A DNA stretch of 64,000 bases from Dactylosporangium roseum (GCF_025264685.1 NZ_CP073721.1:3091001-3155000), one strand, 5' to 3'; shown: positions 17,299-27,046, counted from the first letter of the stretch. Notes: generated from the letters alone by a model not told the origin. A program made the numbers and translations.

Positions 17299-18155
17299 TC
17301 AGCGACCGCCCAGACCGGACGCCGCCAAGCTGTTGATGATGCGGCGCTGGCCGATCAGGAAGGCGATCAACATTGGCACCACGGTGACCACGTTCGCGGC
17401 CATGACCAGGCCGTATGACGTCATGTCGTGCTCGCCGACGAACTGCGCGACCAGCATCGGCACGGTGAACAGCTCCCTGGTGTTGAGGAAGATCAACGGG
17501 AAGAAGAAGCTGTTCCAGCTTCCGAGGAACACGATGATCCCGAGCGCGCTCAGTCCGGGCCGGATGTTCGGTAGCACGATCCGCCAGAAGATGCGCCAAT
17601 GGTCTGCGCCGTCGATGCGGGCCGCGTCTTCCAGCTCGGCGGGGACGGCGAGGATGAACTGCCGGAGCAGGAAGACCGCGAACGGGTTCACGATAGCGGG
17701 AACGATCAGCGCCAGATGGGTGTCGACCCAGCCGAGCCTGGTCATCATCAGGTAGAGCGGCACGATGGTCACCTGGACCGGCACCATCTGGGTGGCCAGG
17801 AACAGGCCGAACAGCAGGCCGGACCCCCGAAACGTGATGCGGGCGAAGGCGTACGCGGCCATGGCCGAGGTGACCAGCGTGCCGGCCACGGTGAGCACGG
17901 CGATGTAGAAGCTGTTCCAGAACGCCGCCGCGAACGGGCCGGTCGACAGTGCGTCACTGTAGTTCTCGGCCCGCCATGGGCGCGGTATCACGTCGAGTGG
18001 TTGTTGAGCATCTGCTGATCGCTCTTGAAGGAGGTCAGGAGCATCCAGACGAACGGGAAGAGCATCGTCAGGCCGCCCAGGACGAGCGCACCGTGCAGGA
18101 GCACCCGGCCGGGCCGGATCCTGCGGAGGGGCCGCGCTAAGGCCGGTGTGGTCAT
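17299..18155 (-). pseudogene. ABC sugar permease (MalG type), frameshifted
   Basis: The second membrane subunit of a carbohydrate ABC importer. Codons from ATG 18155 give an N-terminus with one transmembrane helix ending FKSDQQMLNNHS then stop; the next frame continues VIPRPWRAENYSDALS and the rest, including the EAA loop (ELEDAARIDGADHWRIFWRI). Restoring one C in the CC run near 17996-17999 would give NNPLDVIPRPW, the normal family sequence, so a single-base deletion splits the gene. It is either a recent mutation or a sequencing error. The start lies 2 bp after the stop of the first permease. If the lesion is real, the importer is dead. Confidence 0.8.
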
Positions 18156-18157
18156 GG

Positions 18158-19066
18158 CTAATCCTCGTAGTGGACGAAGCGCTTCTGTGCGCCGAACTGG
18201 ATGAGGGTGACCGCGACGGTCAGCACCAGCAAGATCAGGGCGGCGGCACTCGACAGGCCGAATTGGAACTGCTGGAACCCCAGGTCGTACACCTGGTACA
18301 CGATGGTTCGCGCCCCGTCGTTGTGGGCCGGATTGGCCAGGACGTAGACCGATTCGAACGCTTGGAAGGAACTGATCACAGAGACGACCGTGATGAAGAA
18401 CAGGGTCGGGGAGATCAACGGCACGATGATCGAGCGGAACAGCCGTACCGGACCGGCGCCATCCATCCTCGCCGCCTCGATGAGCTGCGGCGGGATCGTC
18501 TGGAGCCCGGCGAGGAAGATCACCACGTTGAGCCCCATCGAGGACCAGACCGTGACGATGGCGACGGATACGATGACCCACCGCTCGCTGTTGAGCCAGT
18601 CGGGCAGGGCGATCCCGAACCAGTCCCGCACGGTGCTGTTCAGGATGCCGTAGTCGCCGGTGGCGAGGATCGACTTCCACATCACCGCGACGGCGACCGA
18701 ACTGGTCACGACCGGCAGGAAGTAGATCACCCGGTAGACCGTCTTGCCGCGTACGCTGTTCAGCGCGACTGCGACCAGCAGCGCCGAGCCAACTCCCAGC
18801 GGGACCGTGAGCATGCCGAGTTTGACCGTGTTCCAGACCGCCCGGCCGAACTCCGGGTCGGAGACCTCGGCCCGGAAGTTGTCGAATCCGACCCACGACG
18901 ATTCGGTGAGACCGTCCCACTGTAGGAAGGCGAGCACGACGGCGAAGCCGAGTGGGAACAGCAGGAATGCCAGCAGCCCGGCGAACTGTGGTGCGAGGAA
19001 GAGCGCGGCCCACCACTTGTCGCGTCTGCGCCAATTGGCGGGCCGCCGCCCGACGAGCATGGTCAT
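18158..19066 (-). CDS. ABC sugar permease (MalF type)
   Basis: A 302-residue inner-membrane permease with six predicted helices, of the carbohydrate CUT1 class. The cytoplasmic EAA loop that docks on the ATPase reads LIEAARMDGAGPVRLFRSI. The start ATG 19066 overlaps the stop of the binding-protein gene by 4 bp (ATGA); a long in-frame upstream extension lies inside the binding-protein gene and is rejected. It is intact, unlike its partner permease and binding protein. No ATPase gene is in the operon; CUT1 systems in actinomycetes often share a MsiK-type ATPase encoded elsewhere (family knowledge). Confidence 0.9.
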   Translation of the reverse strand: MTMLVGRRPANWRRRDKWWAALFLAPQFAGLLAFLLFPLGFAVVLAFLQWDGLTESSWVGFDNFRAEVSDPEFGRAVWNTVKLGMLTVPLGVGSALLVAVALNSVRGKTVYRVIYFLPVVTSSVAVAVMWKSILATGDYGILNSTVRDWFGIALPDWLNSERWVIVSVAIVTVWSSMGLNVVIFLAGLQTIPPQLIEAARMDGAGPVRLFRSIIVPLISPTLFFITVVSVISSFQAFESVYVLANPAHNDGARTIVYQVYDLGFQQFQFGLSSAAALILLVLTVAVTLIQFGAQKRFVHYED

Positions 19067-20346
19067 CCGAGTCTTCCGCTGACGAGGGTCTGCAACTGGG
19101 TCATGCCCTCGTCGAAGCCGACCTTGCCGGTCCACACCTTCATGAGCAGGTCGTTGATGTCGGCCGTCAGCTTCGGCACCGCGACCTCCTCGGGGTAGTT
19201 CGCGAAGCCCGTGTCGCGGACGTCGAGGAAGGTCTTGGCATGCGGCGGGTAGTTCGCCGAGGTCACGATGCTCTCCGCGCCCTTGATCGACGGAACGGCG
19301 CCACCGGACTTGAGGCGGATCGCCTGGCCTTGCGCGCTGACGAACTCCGACAGGAAGAGGAACGCCTCGTTCGGATGCGCGGAGTTCTTGTTGAGCGAGA
19401 GGTAGGACGCCGCGACGGCGCCGCGGATCGGCGCACCGGTCTGCGACGGGAACGGCACGATGTCGTAGTTCGCCAGGTTGTCGTTGCCGCCCTTTTGCAG
19501 ACTGTCGACGACCCAGCGCCCGCCGGCGTAGAAGCCGGCCTTGTGCTTGACGAACTGCGTTGACGCGCCCTGGCCGTCGGGCAGGTTGTCGGCGACGAGG
19601 AATGTGCCGTTCTGGTAGCCGTTGGCCAGCGTCCGCAGCGCTTCCCGCGACTTGGGATCGGTGGTGGCCACGAACTTGCCGCCGTCGTAGACCTTGCCGC
19701 CGAAGCCTCCGATCATGCTGTACGTCGAGCCGTACCAGTTCCAGAAGATCGAGCCGGCCTTGCCCGCGGTCTTGAGCTTGGCGTTCATGTCGAGGTATTT
19801 GGCCATCGTCCACTGACCGGCCTCGTTGAGCTTGGCCGGGTCTTCGGTGATGCCCGCCTCGGCGAGGGCCTTCTTGTCGAACCACAGCACCTCGGGGTTG
19901 CAGTCGTTCGGGACGCCGTAGATCGCGCCGTCCTTCTTCGCGCCCCCGTAGAGGCCCTCGAAGAAGTCCTCCGGCTTGCTCTTGCTGCTGTCACTCTTGA
20001 GCCGGTCGTCGAGCGGGGCGAGCACGCCGGCCGCGACGAACCGGCCGACGTTGTCGTCGCCGACGTAGAACACGTCGGGCGCGGTCTTGGACGTGAGCTG
20101 GGTCAGCAGCTTGGGGTGGTAGTTCTCGTACTCCGGCACGGCCTCCAGCTTCAGCGTGATGTTGGGGTGGCGCGTCATGAAGTCCTTGCTGAACTAATCC
20201 ATGAGGCTCAGGTCTTCGGGCGTGCCCCAGGTCGCCCACCGGATGGTGACCTTTCCCCCGGAACTGCCGGAGTCGCCCTTGCTACCTGTGCACGCGGCGG
20301 TCGCAACCATGACTAAGGCCAGGATCGCGATGAGCTTCTTGTTCAT
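19063..20346 (-). pseudogene. ABC sugar-binding lipoprotein with in-frame amber codon
   Basis: From ATG 20346 (GAGGAG about 12 bp upstream) the frame encodes a lipoprotein signal (lipobox TAAC), then KVTIRWATWGTPEDLSLMD, then TAG at 20194-20196 (codon 51), and continues in the same frame FSKDFMTRHPNITLKLEAVPEY through a full family-1 extracellular solute-binding protein of 427 residues. The family usually has a polar residue at this position; a CAG-to-TAG transition would explain it. Restart at Met57 would lack the signal and lipid anchor. Together with the frameshifted permease this gives two independent single-base lesions in one transporter, or assembly errors. Confidence 0.85.
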
Positions 20347-20385
20347 CGTCGAACTGCTCCTCAACGGGATTGTGGAATAGGGCGC

Positions 20386-21135
20386 TTATGCGAGGCCGCC
20401 GCCATCGACGACCAGGGCAGAGCCGGTGACATAGCTGGACGCGTCGCTGGCGAGGAACAGCACCGCCGACGCGATCTCCTCAGGCCGCCCCGCACGGCCC
20501 ATCGGACGGTCCGCCGCCTCCGCGGCGAACGACGCCCATTCCGCCGACAACTGGCGTGCTTCGTCGCGCAGCATCGGCGTGTCGGTGTCGCCCGGGTTCA
20601 CGGAGTTCACCCGGATACCCGCTGCGGCGTGGTCGATGGCCAAGGCTCGCGTCATGTTGACGACCGCCGCCTTGGAAGCGCAGTACGACAGGGCGTTGCC
20701 GCCGCCCTTGAGACCCCAACCGGAGCCGGTGTTGACGATCGATCCCCCGCTGGTCATGGCTGGGATGGCATGGCGGCACATGAGGTACACGGACTTGACG
20801 TTCACGGCCATCACCCGGTCCCACTCATCCGGTTCGATGTCCAGTGCCGTTGTCCGGCGGATGATGCCCGCGTTGTTGAACAGCACGTGCAAGCCGCCGA
20901 ACCGCTCGACGGCGGTGGCGACGACACGGGCGCAGTCGGCTTCGTCGGAGACATCCGCGCGTACGGCGACGGCCCGGCCGCCGGTAGCTACGATCCGCGC
21001 GGCGAGCTCCGAGGCGTCCGCCAGATCGGCGATGACGACTGCGGCGGCCTCCGCCGCGAACAGCTCGGCCGTCGCCCGGCCGATGCCCGATGCGCCTCCG
21101 GTGACGATGGCGACTTTACCCTGCAACGCGTTCAT
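20386..21135 (-). CDS. Short-chain dehydrogenase/reductase
   Basis: A 249-residue classical SDR: the cofactor loop TGGASGIG, the NNAG motif, the catalytic Tyr and Lys in YCASK and a PG motif after the active site (VNPGDTDTPM). The C-terminus ends SALVVDGGGLA, typical of FabG-like/sugar or polyol dehydrogenases. IADL after the second strand suggests NAD(H) preference (Asp at its end). It starts by 4-bp overlap with the kinase-like gene and is followed 39 bp later by the sugar-binding protein, so it most likely oxidises an imported sugar or its breakdown product (inference). Confidence 0.88.
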   Translation of the reverse strand: MNALQGKVAIVTGGASGIGRATAELFAAEAAAVVIADLADASELAARIVATGGRAVAVRADVSDEADCARVVATAVERFGGLHVLFNNAGIIRRTTALDIEPDEWDRVMAVNVKSVYLMCRHAIPAMTSGGSIVNTGSGWGLKGGGNALSYCASKAAVVNMTRALAIDHAAAGIRVNSVNPGDTDTPMLRDEARQLSAEWASFAAEAADRPMGRAGRPEEIASAVLFLASDASSYVTGSALVVDGGGLA

Positions 21136-22238
21136 ATACCCTCGCTGGCTGAACTCAGGCGATAGATCGTGGTCTGTCGAAAATCGGTGATCACTGTCAC
21201 GTAACCGGCGAGCGCCGCGTCCATCCGCGGATCGCCGGTGTCGGCCAGTAGCGGCCGTCCGCCGAGTGCGGCGAGTTTCTGCTGCGTGCCGAGCACCGTG
21301 ATGGCCTCCAGCTCGCCCAACACCCGAAGACTGAGCTGCTGGTTTCCCCGGCCCAGCACGAACCCCTGGCCGCCGATGATCGACAGCAGGGCCTGCGCGG
21401 GACCGTCTCGGACCAGGGCATACAACTCGGCTTCCGTTACATCGGTGCCGACCAGCCGGCCGTCGAGCACGACGTCGACCCCGAGCAGGCTGGTCCGCAG
21501 GCCCAGTTCCCGGCCCACAGCCCTGGTGGTCGTGCCGGGACCTAGGACGTACCGAACGCCCTTGGCCATGCGGGCTACGCATTCGCGAGCGATCCCCTCG
21601 GTGGTACCGGGCGGTGTGCTCGCCTTGCGCCCGGACAACCGCGCGGGCTGGTACGGCACGGGCAGCGTCCCGTAGAGACGCTGCCCCACGGTGCCGTCGC
21701 CGGCACGATAGGCGTCCTCGTCGAGGTCGACGACCTCGGCGTCCCGCACGAGACCGGGGTCGTCCAGGTAGGAGGCCGCGATCAGTCCCGCCGCCGCCGG
21801 GCTGATCGCAAAGCAGCCGGAGTAGACCTTCACCCCGGCGGGGATGCCGAGCACCGGGCTGTCCGGCTCCGCGTCCAGCACGTCGCGGGCCGTACCGTCA
21901 CCGCCCGCGAACATCAGCAGATCCACCCCGCGCAGCGCCGCCACGGCCGCGCGGGTGTGCGCCGCCGTCGTCGGCTCACCCGCCGCGGCGGCGCCGGGAA
22001 ACTCCACGACGCGGGCGCCGGGGGCGCAGTCCGCGCCCATCGCACCGGGCACGGTCATGATTGCCACGCCCGGCCGGTGCTTGCGCAGTGCCCGCACAGC
22101 GGTCGCCGACCGTTGACCGGCGCGCGGCACGGCGCCGCGTTCCCACGCGCGCCGCTGCACGTGCGGACCATCGCTGCCCTTCAACGCGGCAGGCCCGCCG
22201 ATGCCGGCGACGGGATTCACGACTAAGCCCACGATCAC
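21132..22238 (-). CDS. ATP-NAD/AcoX kinase-like protein
   Basis: A 368-residue protein of the ATP-NAD kinase superfamily, COG3199/AcoX branch. The nucleotide-binding signature GGDGTARDVLD sits near residue 110, followed by PVLGIPAGVKVYSG, characteristic of this branch. It opens MIVGLVVNPVAGIGG, the usual N-terminal strand. GTG 22238 overlaps the gcvPB stop by 4 bp; the open frame further upstream belongs to gcvPB. AcoX-like proteins are poorly characterised and their substrate need not be NAD. Its fixed place between a glycine-dehydrogenase pair and an SDR suggests a kinase step in one catabolic route (inference). Confidence 0.85.
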   Translation of the reverse strand: MIVGLVVNPVAGIGGPAALKGSDGPHVQRRAWERGAVPRAGQRSATAVRALRKHRPGVAIMTVPGAMGADCAPGARVVEFPGAAAAGEPTTAAHTRAAVAALRGVDLLMFAGGDGTARDVLDAEPDSPVLGIPAGVKVYSGCFAISPAAAGLIAASYLDDPGLVRDAEVVDLDEDAYRAGDGTVGQRLYGTLPVPYQPARLSGRKASTPPGTTEGIARECVARMAKGVRYVLGPGTTTRAVGRELGLRTSLLGVDVVLDGRLVGTDVTEAELYALVRDGPAQALLSIIGGQGFVLGRGNQQLSLRVLGELEAITVLGTQQKLAALGGRPLLADTGDPRMDAALAGYVTVITDFRQTTIYRLSSASEGI

Positions 22239-23791
22239 GACGACACATGCTTTCGCAGATAGGCGCGCCAGGTCGGCGACCACTGCCGCGGATCGTCCAG
22301 CGACGTGCCATCGATCTTGTGTATCGTCTGGTTGTAGGGCGCGCCCTTGACATACGCGGGATCCCGGCGCGCCTCGTCGGCCACGTGGGCGAGGATCGCG
22401 GCGTACTCGTCGAGGTCTTCCTTGCTGTAGGACTCGGTGGGCTCGAGCGTGAACGGCTCGGGCACCACGTAGGGATGGTGGCTGGTCCAGTAGTGCACCC
22501 CGAAGTCGGCGGCCCGGATGCCGATCTCCTCGGAGTGCACGCCGGTCTCCTCCCAGAGCTGCTGCCAGGAGTAGCGCACCTGTTCGACGCGCGGCTGGTC
22601 GGCCCAGGGCATTGAGGCGCCCGGGATGCGCAGCACCTTGTGCATGAGGTAGTTGTTGTTGAGTACCGCCGTCTCGGCGACCGCGCGCAATCCTTCACTG
22701 CCCATCGCCATCACCCAGGCGTACGCCCGCACGACGTTCGGCGTGACGCCGAGGAACGGACGAATCTTGCCGATACTGCGTTCCGGTGTGACGAGGGTGA
22801 ACCCATCCTCGGTCCGGTCGACGGTCGGTCCGGGCAGAAACGGGACCAACCGCTGCGACACGCCGCAGGCGCCCGCCGCCGGGCCGCCGCAGGCATGCGG
22901 CGTCGAGAACGTCTTGTGCAGGTTGAAGTGACACAGGTCGAACCCGGCATCGCTGGCCCGGGTGATGCCCAGGATGCCGTTGGCGTTGGCCTGGTCGTAG
23001 CAGGCCAGGGCGCCGACACCGTGCACCAGGTCCACGAACTCCTTGATCCGCGGGTTGTAGATCCCGGTGTCCTCGGGGTTCGTGATCATGAGCGCCGCGG
23101 TTCGCGGCCCGATCGCGGCCTTGAGCGCCTCGATGTCCGGATAGCCGTCAGCGTCCGGCAGCAAGGTGATGACCTCGTATCCGGCGACCTTCGCGCAGGC
23201 GGCGTTCGACGGGTGCGAGAAGATCGTGGTGATGACCTGGTCGCGGTGGCTGTCGCCGTTCGCGGCGTGGAAGGCACGGATCATGGCGATGTTGGCGTAG
23301 ATGGCTGCGCTGCCGGCGCCCGGTTGCAGGCTCACCCGAGCCATGCCGGAGATCGACCTGAGCATCTGCTCCAGCCGCCAGTAGATCTCCAGCACACCCT
23401 GCACGGTCTGCTCGGGCTGGGCCGGGTGCAGCTCGGCGATCTTCGGGTCGCGGACGAAGCCGTCGTTGACCTTGGGGCTGTACTTCATCGTGCACGTTCC
23501 CTGACCCACGTCGACGTTCAGGTCAACGCCGAGGGTCTGCTGCGAAAGGCGCAGGTAGTGGCGCAGTACGTGGAGCTGCGCCAGCTCCGGCAGTTTCGGC
23601 GGGGTCTGACGGCGGACGTCGTCGGGAAGGTGCACGGCAGGCAGATCGGCGCGGGGTACGCCGAGGCCGCGCCGTCCCGGCACCGAGAGCTCGAAAATGA
23701 TCGGTTCGTCCCAGCGTGCCTGGTGGAAGCGCCGCAGGGCCGGCTTGGCCGCGATGGGCAGCTCGGCGAAGGATTCGGCGTGCGCGCTCAT
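22235..23791 (-). CDS. gcvPB: Glycine dehydrogenase (decarboxylating) subunit 2, GcvPB
   Basis: A 518-residue PLP enzyme, the C-terminal half of the split P-protein. The PLP-binding Lys is in HFNLHKTFSTPH. The loop after it reads ACGGPAAG instead of the usual glycine-rich GGGGPG, a visible deviation. Full family length. It starts 4 bp inside the end of gcvPA. P-protein normally decarboxylates glycine onto lipoyl H-protein, but no gcvT, gcvH or lpd is present here; the gene instead lies in a sugar-utilisation operon. A specialised decarboxylase role is possible (inference). Confidence 0.92.
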   Translation of the reverse strand: MSAHAESFAELPIAAKPALRRFHQARWDEPIIFELSVPGRRGLGVPRADLPAVHLPDDVRRQTPPKLPELAQLHVLRHYLRLSQQTLGVDLNVDVGQGTCTMKYSPKVNDGFVRDPKIAELHPAQPEQTVQGVLEIYWRLEQMLRSISGMARVSLQPGAGSAAIYANIAMIRAFHAANGDSHRDQVITTIFSHPSNAACAKVAGYEVITLLPDADGYPDIEALKAAIGPRTAALMITNPEDTGIYNPRIKEFVDLVHGVGALACYDQANANGILGITRASDAGFDLCHFNLHKTFSTPHACGGPAAGACGVSQRLVPFLPGPTVDRTEDGFTLVTPERSIGKIRPFLGVTPNVVRAYAWVMAMGSEGLRAVAETAVLNNNYLMHKVLRIPGASMPWADQPRVEQVRYSWQQLWEETGVHSEEIGIRAADFGVHYWTSHHPYVVPEPFTLEPTESYSKEDLDEYAAILAHVADEARRDPAYVKGAPYNQTIHKIDGTSLDDPRQWSPTWRAYLRKHVSS

Positions 23792-25095
23792 GCGCGGGCT
23801 CCCTTCAGCACTGCCCCGACCGCGGTCGCGAGCGTGTCGATGTCATCGCGGCTGTGCCGCTCGGTAACGCAGACGAGCACCTCACTGGCGCTGATCCGAA
23901 CACCGCCGAAGATGCCCCGCTGGGCCAGGTCCGCCAGGAACGCGTCCGCGTCCGGGACACTGACGGCGAACTCACGAAAGTGGATCTCGTCGTGGCGCTC
24001 GACCGTCGCGCCCGCCTGCGCCAGCGCGGTCATCGCGTACCGGGTGTTGGCCAGGATGGTCTCGCCGACCTCGCGCATGCCCTCGGGACCCATCAGCGCG
24101 AGGTAGACCCCGGCGGTGATCCCCCAGAGCGCGGCGGCGGTGCCCACCCACTCCTTGCCCGCTTCGCGCACGGCGAAGGAAGTACGGTCGTAGAACACGT
24201 CACCGAAACCGTACTCACCGGGCACCGCCGTCGGTGCGATGCCGAACAGCCGGCTCGGGAATTCGGCCACGAGACGCTCCTCGTCGCGTGTGGCGATGAA
24301 GCCGGCCTGGCCGCCACCGAAGCTCTGGTGCATGCCGAGCGACTGGATGTCGCCGCACACGATGTCGGCCCCGTAGGTGGCCGGCGCCGCGAGGACGCCC
24401 AGCGTGATCGGATCGGTGCCCACGACGAACAACGCACCGCAGGCGTGCGCGGCCTCGGCCCGCTCGCCGGGATTGCGCGCGACAACGCCGTACATGTCCG
24501 GTGTTTCGAGGTACACGGCGCCGACGGTCTCGTCGAGCGTGTCGGTCAGCTCGATGTCCGGCGTCAGGTAGTCGCGGAGCTTGCTGAGCTTGTCCGGCAG
24601 GATCTCGCCGCTGAGCAACACCTTGGTGCGGCCGGTGTAGCGGCAGGCCATGCGCAGGGCGGTACCGGTGGCCTGGTAGCCGTCGTAGACGGGGACATTG
24701 ACGACGTCCATCTCCAGCAGTTCGGCCATCATGCTGACGTACTCGAACAGTGCCTGGAACCGGCCGTGGTCCTCGTAGGGCTCACCGGCGTAGGCGGTCA
24801 GGAACTCGCTGCGGCCGTTGATCTCGTCGCAGACGGCGGGCACGTGGTGCGGATAGCAGCCGGCCCCGAGAAAGCTGAGCGCTTCGGTCGTGTCCGTGTT
24901 GCGGTTGAGCAGGCCCCGCATGTGGCGAATGAGACCGTGCTCGTCGCGGATCGGTGCGGGAAGATCCAGGAGGCGGTTGAGACGCAGGTCGGCCGGAATG
25001 CCCGCGTAGAAGTCCTCCACGCTGGCAGCGCCGATCTCCTCGAGCATCGCGGCACGGGTGACCGGCTCCGTATTCGGGATGTAGGGGTGAGTCAC
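23788..25095 (-). CDS. gcvPA: Glycine dehydrogenase (decarboxylating) subunit 1, GcvPA
   Basis: A 435-residue N-terminal-half subunit of the two-chain glycine decarboxylase. It opens with HPYIPNTEP and carries FLGAGCYPHHVPAVCDEI, LLEMDVVNVPVYDGYQATGTA and SFGGGQAGFIATRD, all standard for GcvPA. GTG 25095 overlaps the beta-galactosidase stop by 4 bp; upstream in-frame sequence belongs to that gene. It forms an alpha2beta2 complex with GcvPB in the family. Translational coupling to a beta-galactosidase gene is unusual for glycine cleavage. Confidence 0.93.
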   Translation of the reverse strand: MTHPYIPNTEPVTRAAMLEEIGAASVEDFYAGIPADLRLNRLLDLPAPIRDEHGLIRHMRGLLNRNTDTTEALSFLGAGCYPHHVPAVCDEINGRSEFLTAYAGEPYEDHGRFQALFEYVSMMAELLEMDVVNVPVYDGYQATGTALRMACRYTGRTKVLLSGEILPDKLSKLRDYLTPDIELTDTLDETVGAVYLETPDMYGVVARNPGERAEAAHACGALFVVGTDPITLGVLAAPATYGADIVCGDIQSLGMHQSFGGGQAGFIATRDEERLVAEFPSRLFGIAPTAVPGEYGFGDVFYDRTSFAVREAGKEWVGTAAALWGITAGVYLALMGPEGMREVGETILANTRYAMTALAQAGATVERHDEIHFREFAVSVPDADAFLADLAQRGIFGGVRISASEVLVCVTERHSRDDIDTLATAVGAVLKGARA

Positions 25096-26981
25096 TGATG
25101 TCCTTCGGTGATGACAACGGCGTCGTACGCCGCTATTTCGGCGACGGAATGTCCGGTACGCAGGTCGATTCCCGTGATCGGGGCGGGCTGTGGCGTACCT
25201 GTGTGATTGAGCAGGAAGGTGTAGGGTCCGCGCCGGCACACCTCGACGTTCAGCGGCGCTTCGGCGATGCCCGCCTCCGCGAGGACGCCGGTGACGTCGT
25301 CGAGCAGGCAGCTAACGTAGATCGCGTTGCCCTTGCGGGTGATCGCCGGGCGGCCGTCGTCGTAGTGCGCCAAGACACTGGCCCCGGCAAGCCGGATCGT
25401 CTCGGTCCACGTGTGCGCGGCGGCGCCGATGCTGATGGGCTGGGTCCGGCCGTCGGGCAGCGGCACGAACTCCTCGACGGCGATTCCGAGCAGGTCTGCG
25501 AGGGGGCCTGGAGCGCCGCCGTCGTGGACCTGCTCGTTCTCGTCGACGACACCGCTGAACGGACCGACGATCATGGTACCGGTGAAGTCGCGCAGCACCT
25601 TGGCCTGCTCGACGGTGCACATGTAGAGGTTGGGCGCGATGACGACCCGGTATCCGCCGAGGTCGCGGCCGGGCGGAGCCAGGTCGACCGCGATGCCCCG
25701 CTCGAACAGCGGCTCGTACCAGGTGTAGAGCATGTCCTTGAGCTTGAGTCGGTTGCTGGGCATGGACTCGACCGCTTCCAGTGCCCACCAGCTCGACCAG
25801 TCGAAGAGCATCGCAACATCGGCGCGGGTGGTGTGACCCTTGACCTCGGCAAGTGCGCGCAGTTCCCGCCCGAGCTCGACCGTTTCGCGCCACTGGCGGG
25901 TGTCGGTGCCGGCGTGCGGAAGCATCGCGGAGTGGAACTTCTCCGGACCGTATTTGGCCTGCCGCCACTGGAAGAACATGACGCCGTCGGAGCCGTGCGC
26001 TACCGCCTGCAAGCTGTCGAGGCGCATTCTGCCCGGCTGCTTGGGCAGGTTGACCTCGCGCCAACTGACCGCGCTCGGCGCGGACTCAAGTAGCAGCCAA
26101 GGCTGCTGCTTGAGTGAGCGCATGAGGTCGTAGCTGAGCGCCACCTTGACATGTGAGACCGGATCGGCCGGGTCCGGGTAGGCGTCGTTGGAGACCAGGT
26201 CCTCCGCGGCGGCCCACTTCCAGTAGTCGAGCTCAGGCATGAGGCCCATGAAGTTGGTCGTGACCGGGACGTTCGGCGTGACTTCCCGCAGGATCGCCGC
26301 CTCCGTCTCGAAGCACGCGAGCAAAGCGTCGCTGGAGAACCGTTTCCAGTCGAGCAACTGGGCCGGGTTGCCCGGACCGGGTGCCTTCCGAGGTGGGTTT
26401 ACCTGGCCGAACCTGGTGTAGTGCTGACCCCAGCAGGAGGTGCCCCAGGCTCGGTTGAGCCCGTCGATGTCCCGGTAGCGGGCTCGCAGCCAGCGGCGGA
26501 AGTGTTCTGCGGACTCGTCGCACCAGCAGCTAACGACATGATCGCCGTACTCGTTGCTGACGTGCCACAGCCGCACCGCCGGATGGTTCTTGTACCGCTC
26601 GGCGATCGAGCGCACCAGACGCTGCACCGCCGTCCGGAAGATCGGTGAGCTCGGGCAGTAGCTCTGCCGCGAACCGAACTCGAGTCGGGTCCCGTTCGCG
26701 TCCACGGGCAGCACCGACGGATGTTCCCGCACCAGCCACGGCGGCGGCGTCGCGCTCGCCGTGGCCAGATCGACCCCGATGCCGTTGGCGTGCAGCAGAT
26801 CGAGCACCCGATCCAGCCAGCCGAAGTCGAACCTTCCCGGCTGGGGCTCCAGGCGCGACCAGGCGAACACCCCGACCGTGACCATGGTGATCCCGGCTTC
26901 GCCCATCAGCCGCATGTCGTCGTGCCATGTGTGTTCGGGCCACTGCTCAGGGTTGTAGTCACCGCCAAAGATCAAGGCCAC
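25092..26981 (-). CDS. GH42 beta-galactosidase
   Basis: A 629-residue glycoside hydrolase of family 42. The acid/base Glu is in LWHVSNEYG and the nucleophile Glu in LLLESAPS; the N-terminal barrel strand FGGDYNPEQWPE and the metal-site-like cysteines around SCWCDES are typical. The C-terminal part matches the trimerisation and beta-sandwich domains. No signal peptide, so it acts on imported oligosaccharide. First gene of the operon, starting with GTG 113 bp from the divergent GntR regulator. It probably releases galactose from an imported galactoside. Confidence 0.93.
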   Translation of the reverse strand: MALIFGGDYNPEQWPEHTWHDDMRLMGEAGITMVTVGVFAWSRLEPQPGRFDFGWLDRVLDLLHANGIGVDLATASATPPPWLVREHPSVLPVDANGTRLEFGSRQSYCPSSPIFRTAVQRLVRSIAERYKNHPAVRLWHVSNEYGDHVVSCWCDESAEHFRRWLRARYRDIDGLNRAWGTSCWGQHYTRFGQVNPPRKAPGPGNPAQLLDWKRFSSDALLACFETEAAILREVTPNVPVTTNFMGLMPELDYWKWAAAEDLVSNDAYPDPADPVSHVKVALSYDLMRSLKQQPWLLLESAPSAVSWREVNLPKQPGRMRLDSLQAVAHGSDGVMFFQWRQAKYGPEKFHSAMLPHAGTDTRQWRETVELGRELRALAEVKGHTTRADVAMLFDWSSWWALEAVESMPSNRLKLKDMLYTWYEPLFERGIAVDLAPPGRDLGGYRVVIAPNLYMCTVEQAKVLRDFTGTMIVGPFSGVVDENEQVHDGGAPGPLADLLGIAVEEFVPLPDGRTQPISIGAAAHTWTETIRLAGASVLAHYDDGRPAITRKGNAIYVSCLLDDVTGVLAEAGIAEAPLNVEVCRRGPYTFLLNHTGTPQPAPITGIDLRTGHSVAEIAAYDAVVITEGHQ

Positions 26982-27003
26982 TGGGCCCCCTCGTCACGGT
27001 CGG

Positions 27004-27046
27004 CGTATTTAATATGCAGAATACATAGCCCGTATTTCGTATACAG
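27004..27046. promoter_or_regulatory. Putative GntR operator: two direct repeats
   Basis: Between the divergent GH42 operon and the GntR gene lie CGTATTTAATATGCAG (27004-27019) and CGTATTTCGTATACAG (27031-27046), 13 of 16 bases identical and 27 bp apart. The region is AT-rich against a GC-rich background and the repeats are partly palindromic (GTAT..ATAC), as expected for a dimeric GntR protein. Confidence 0.55.
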
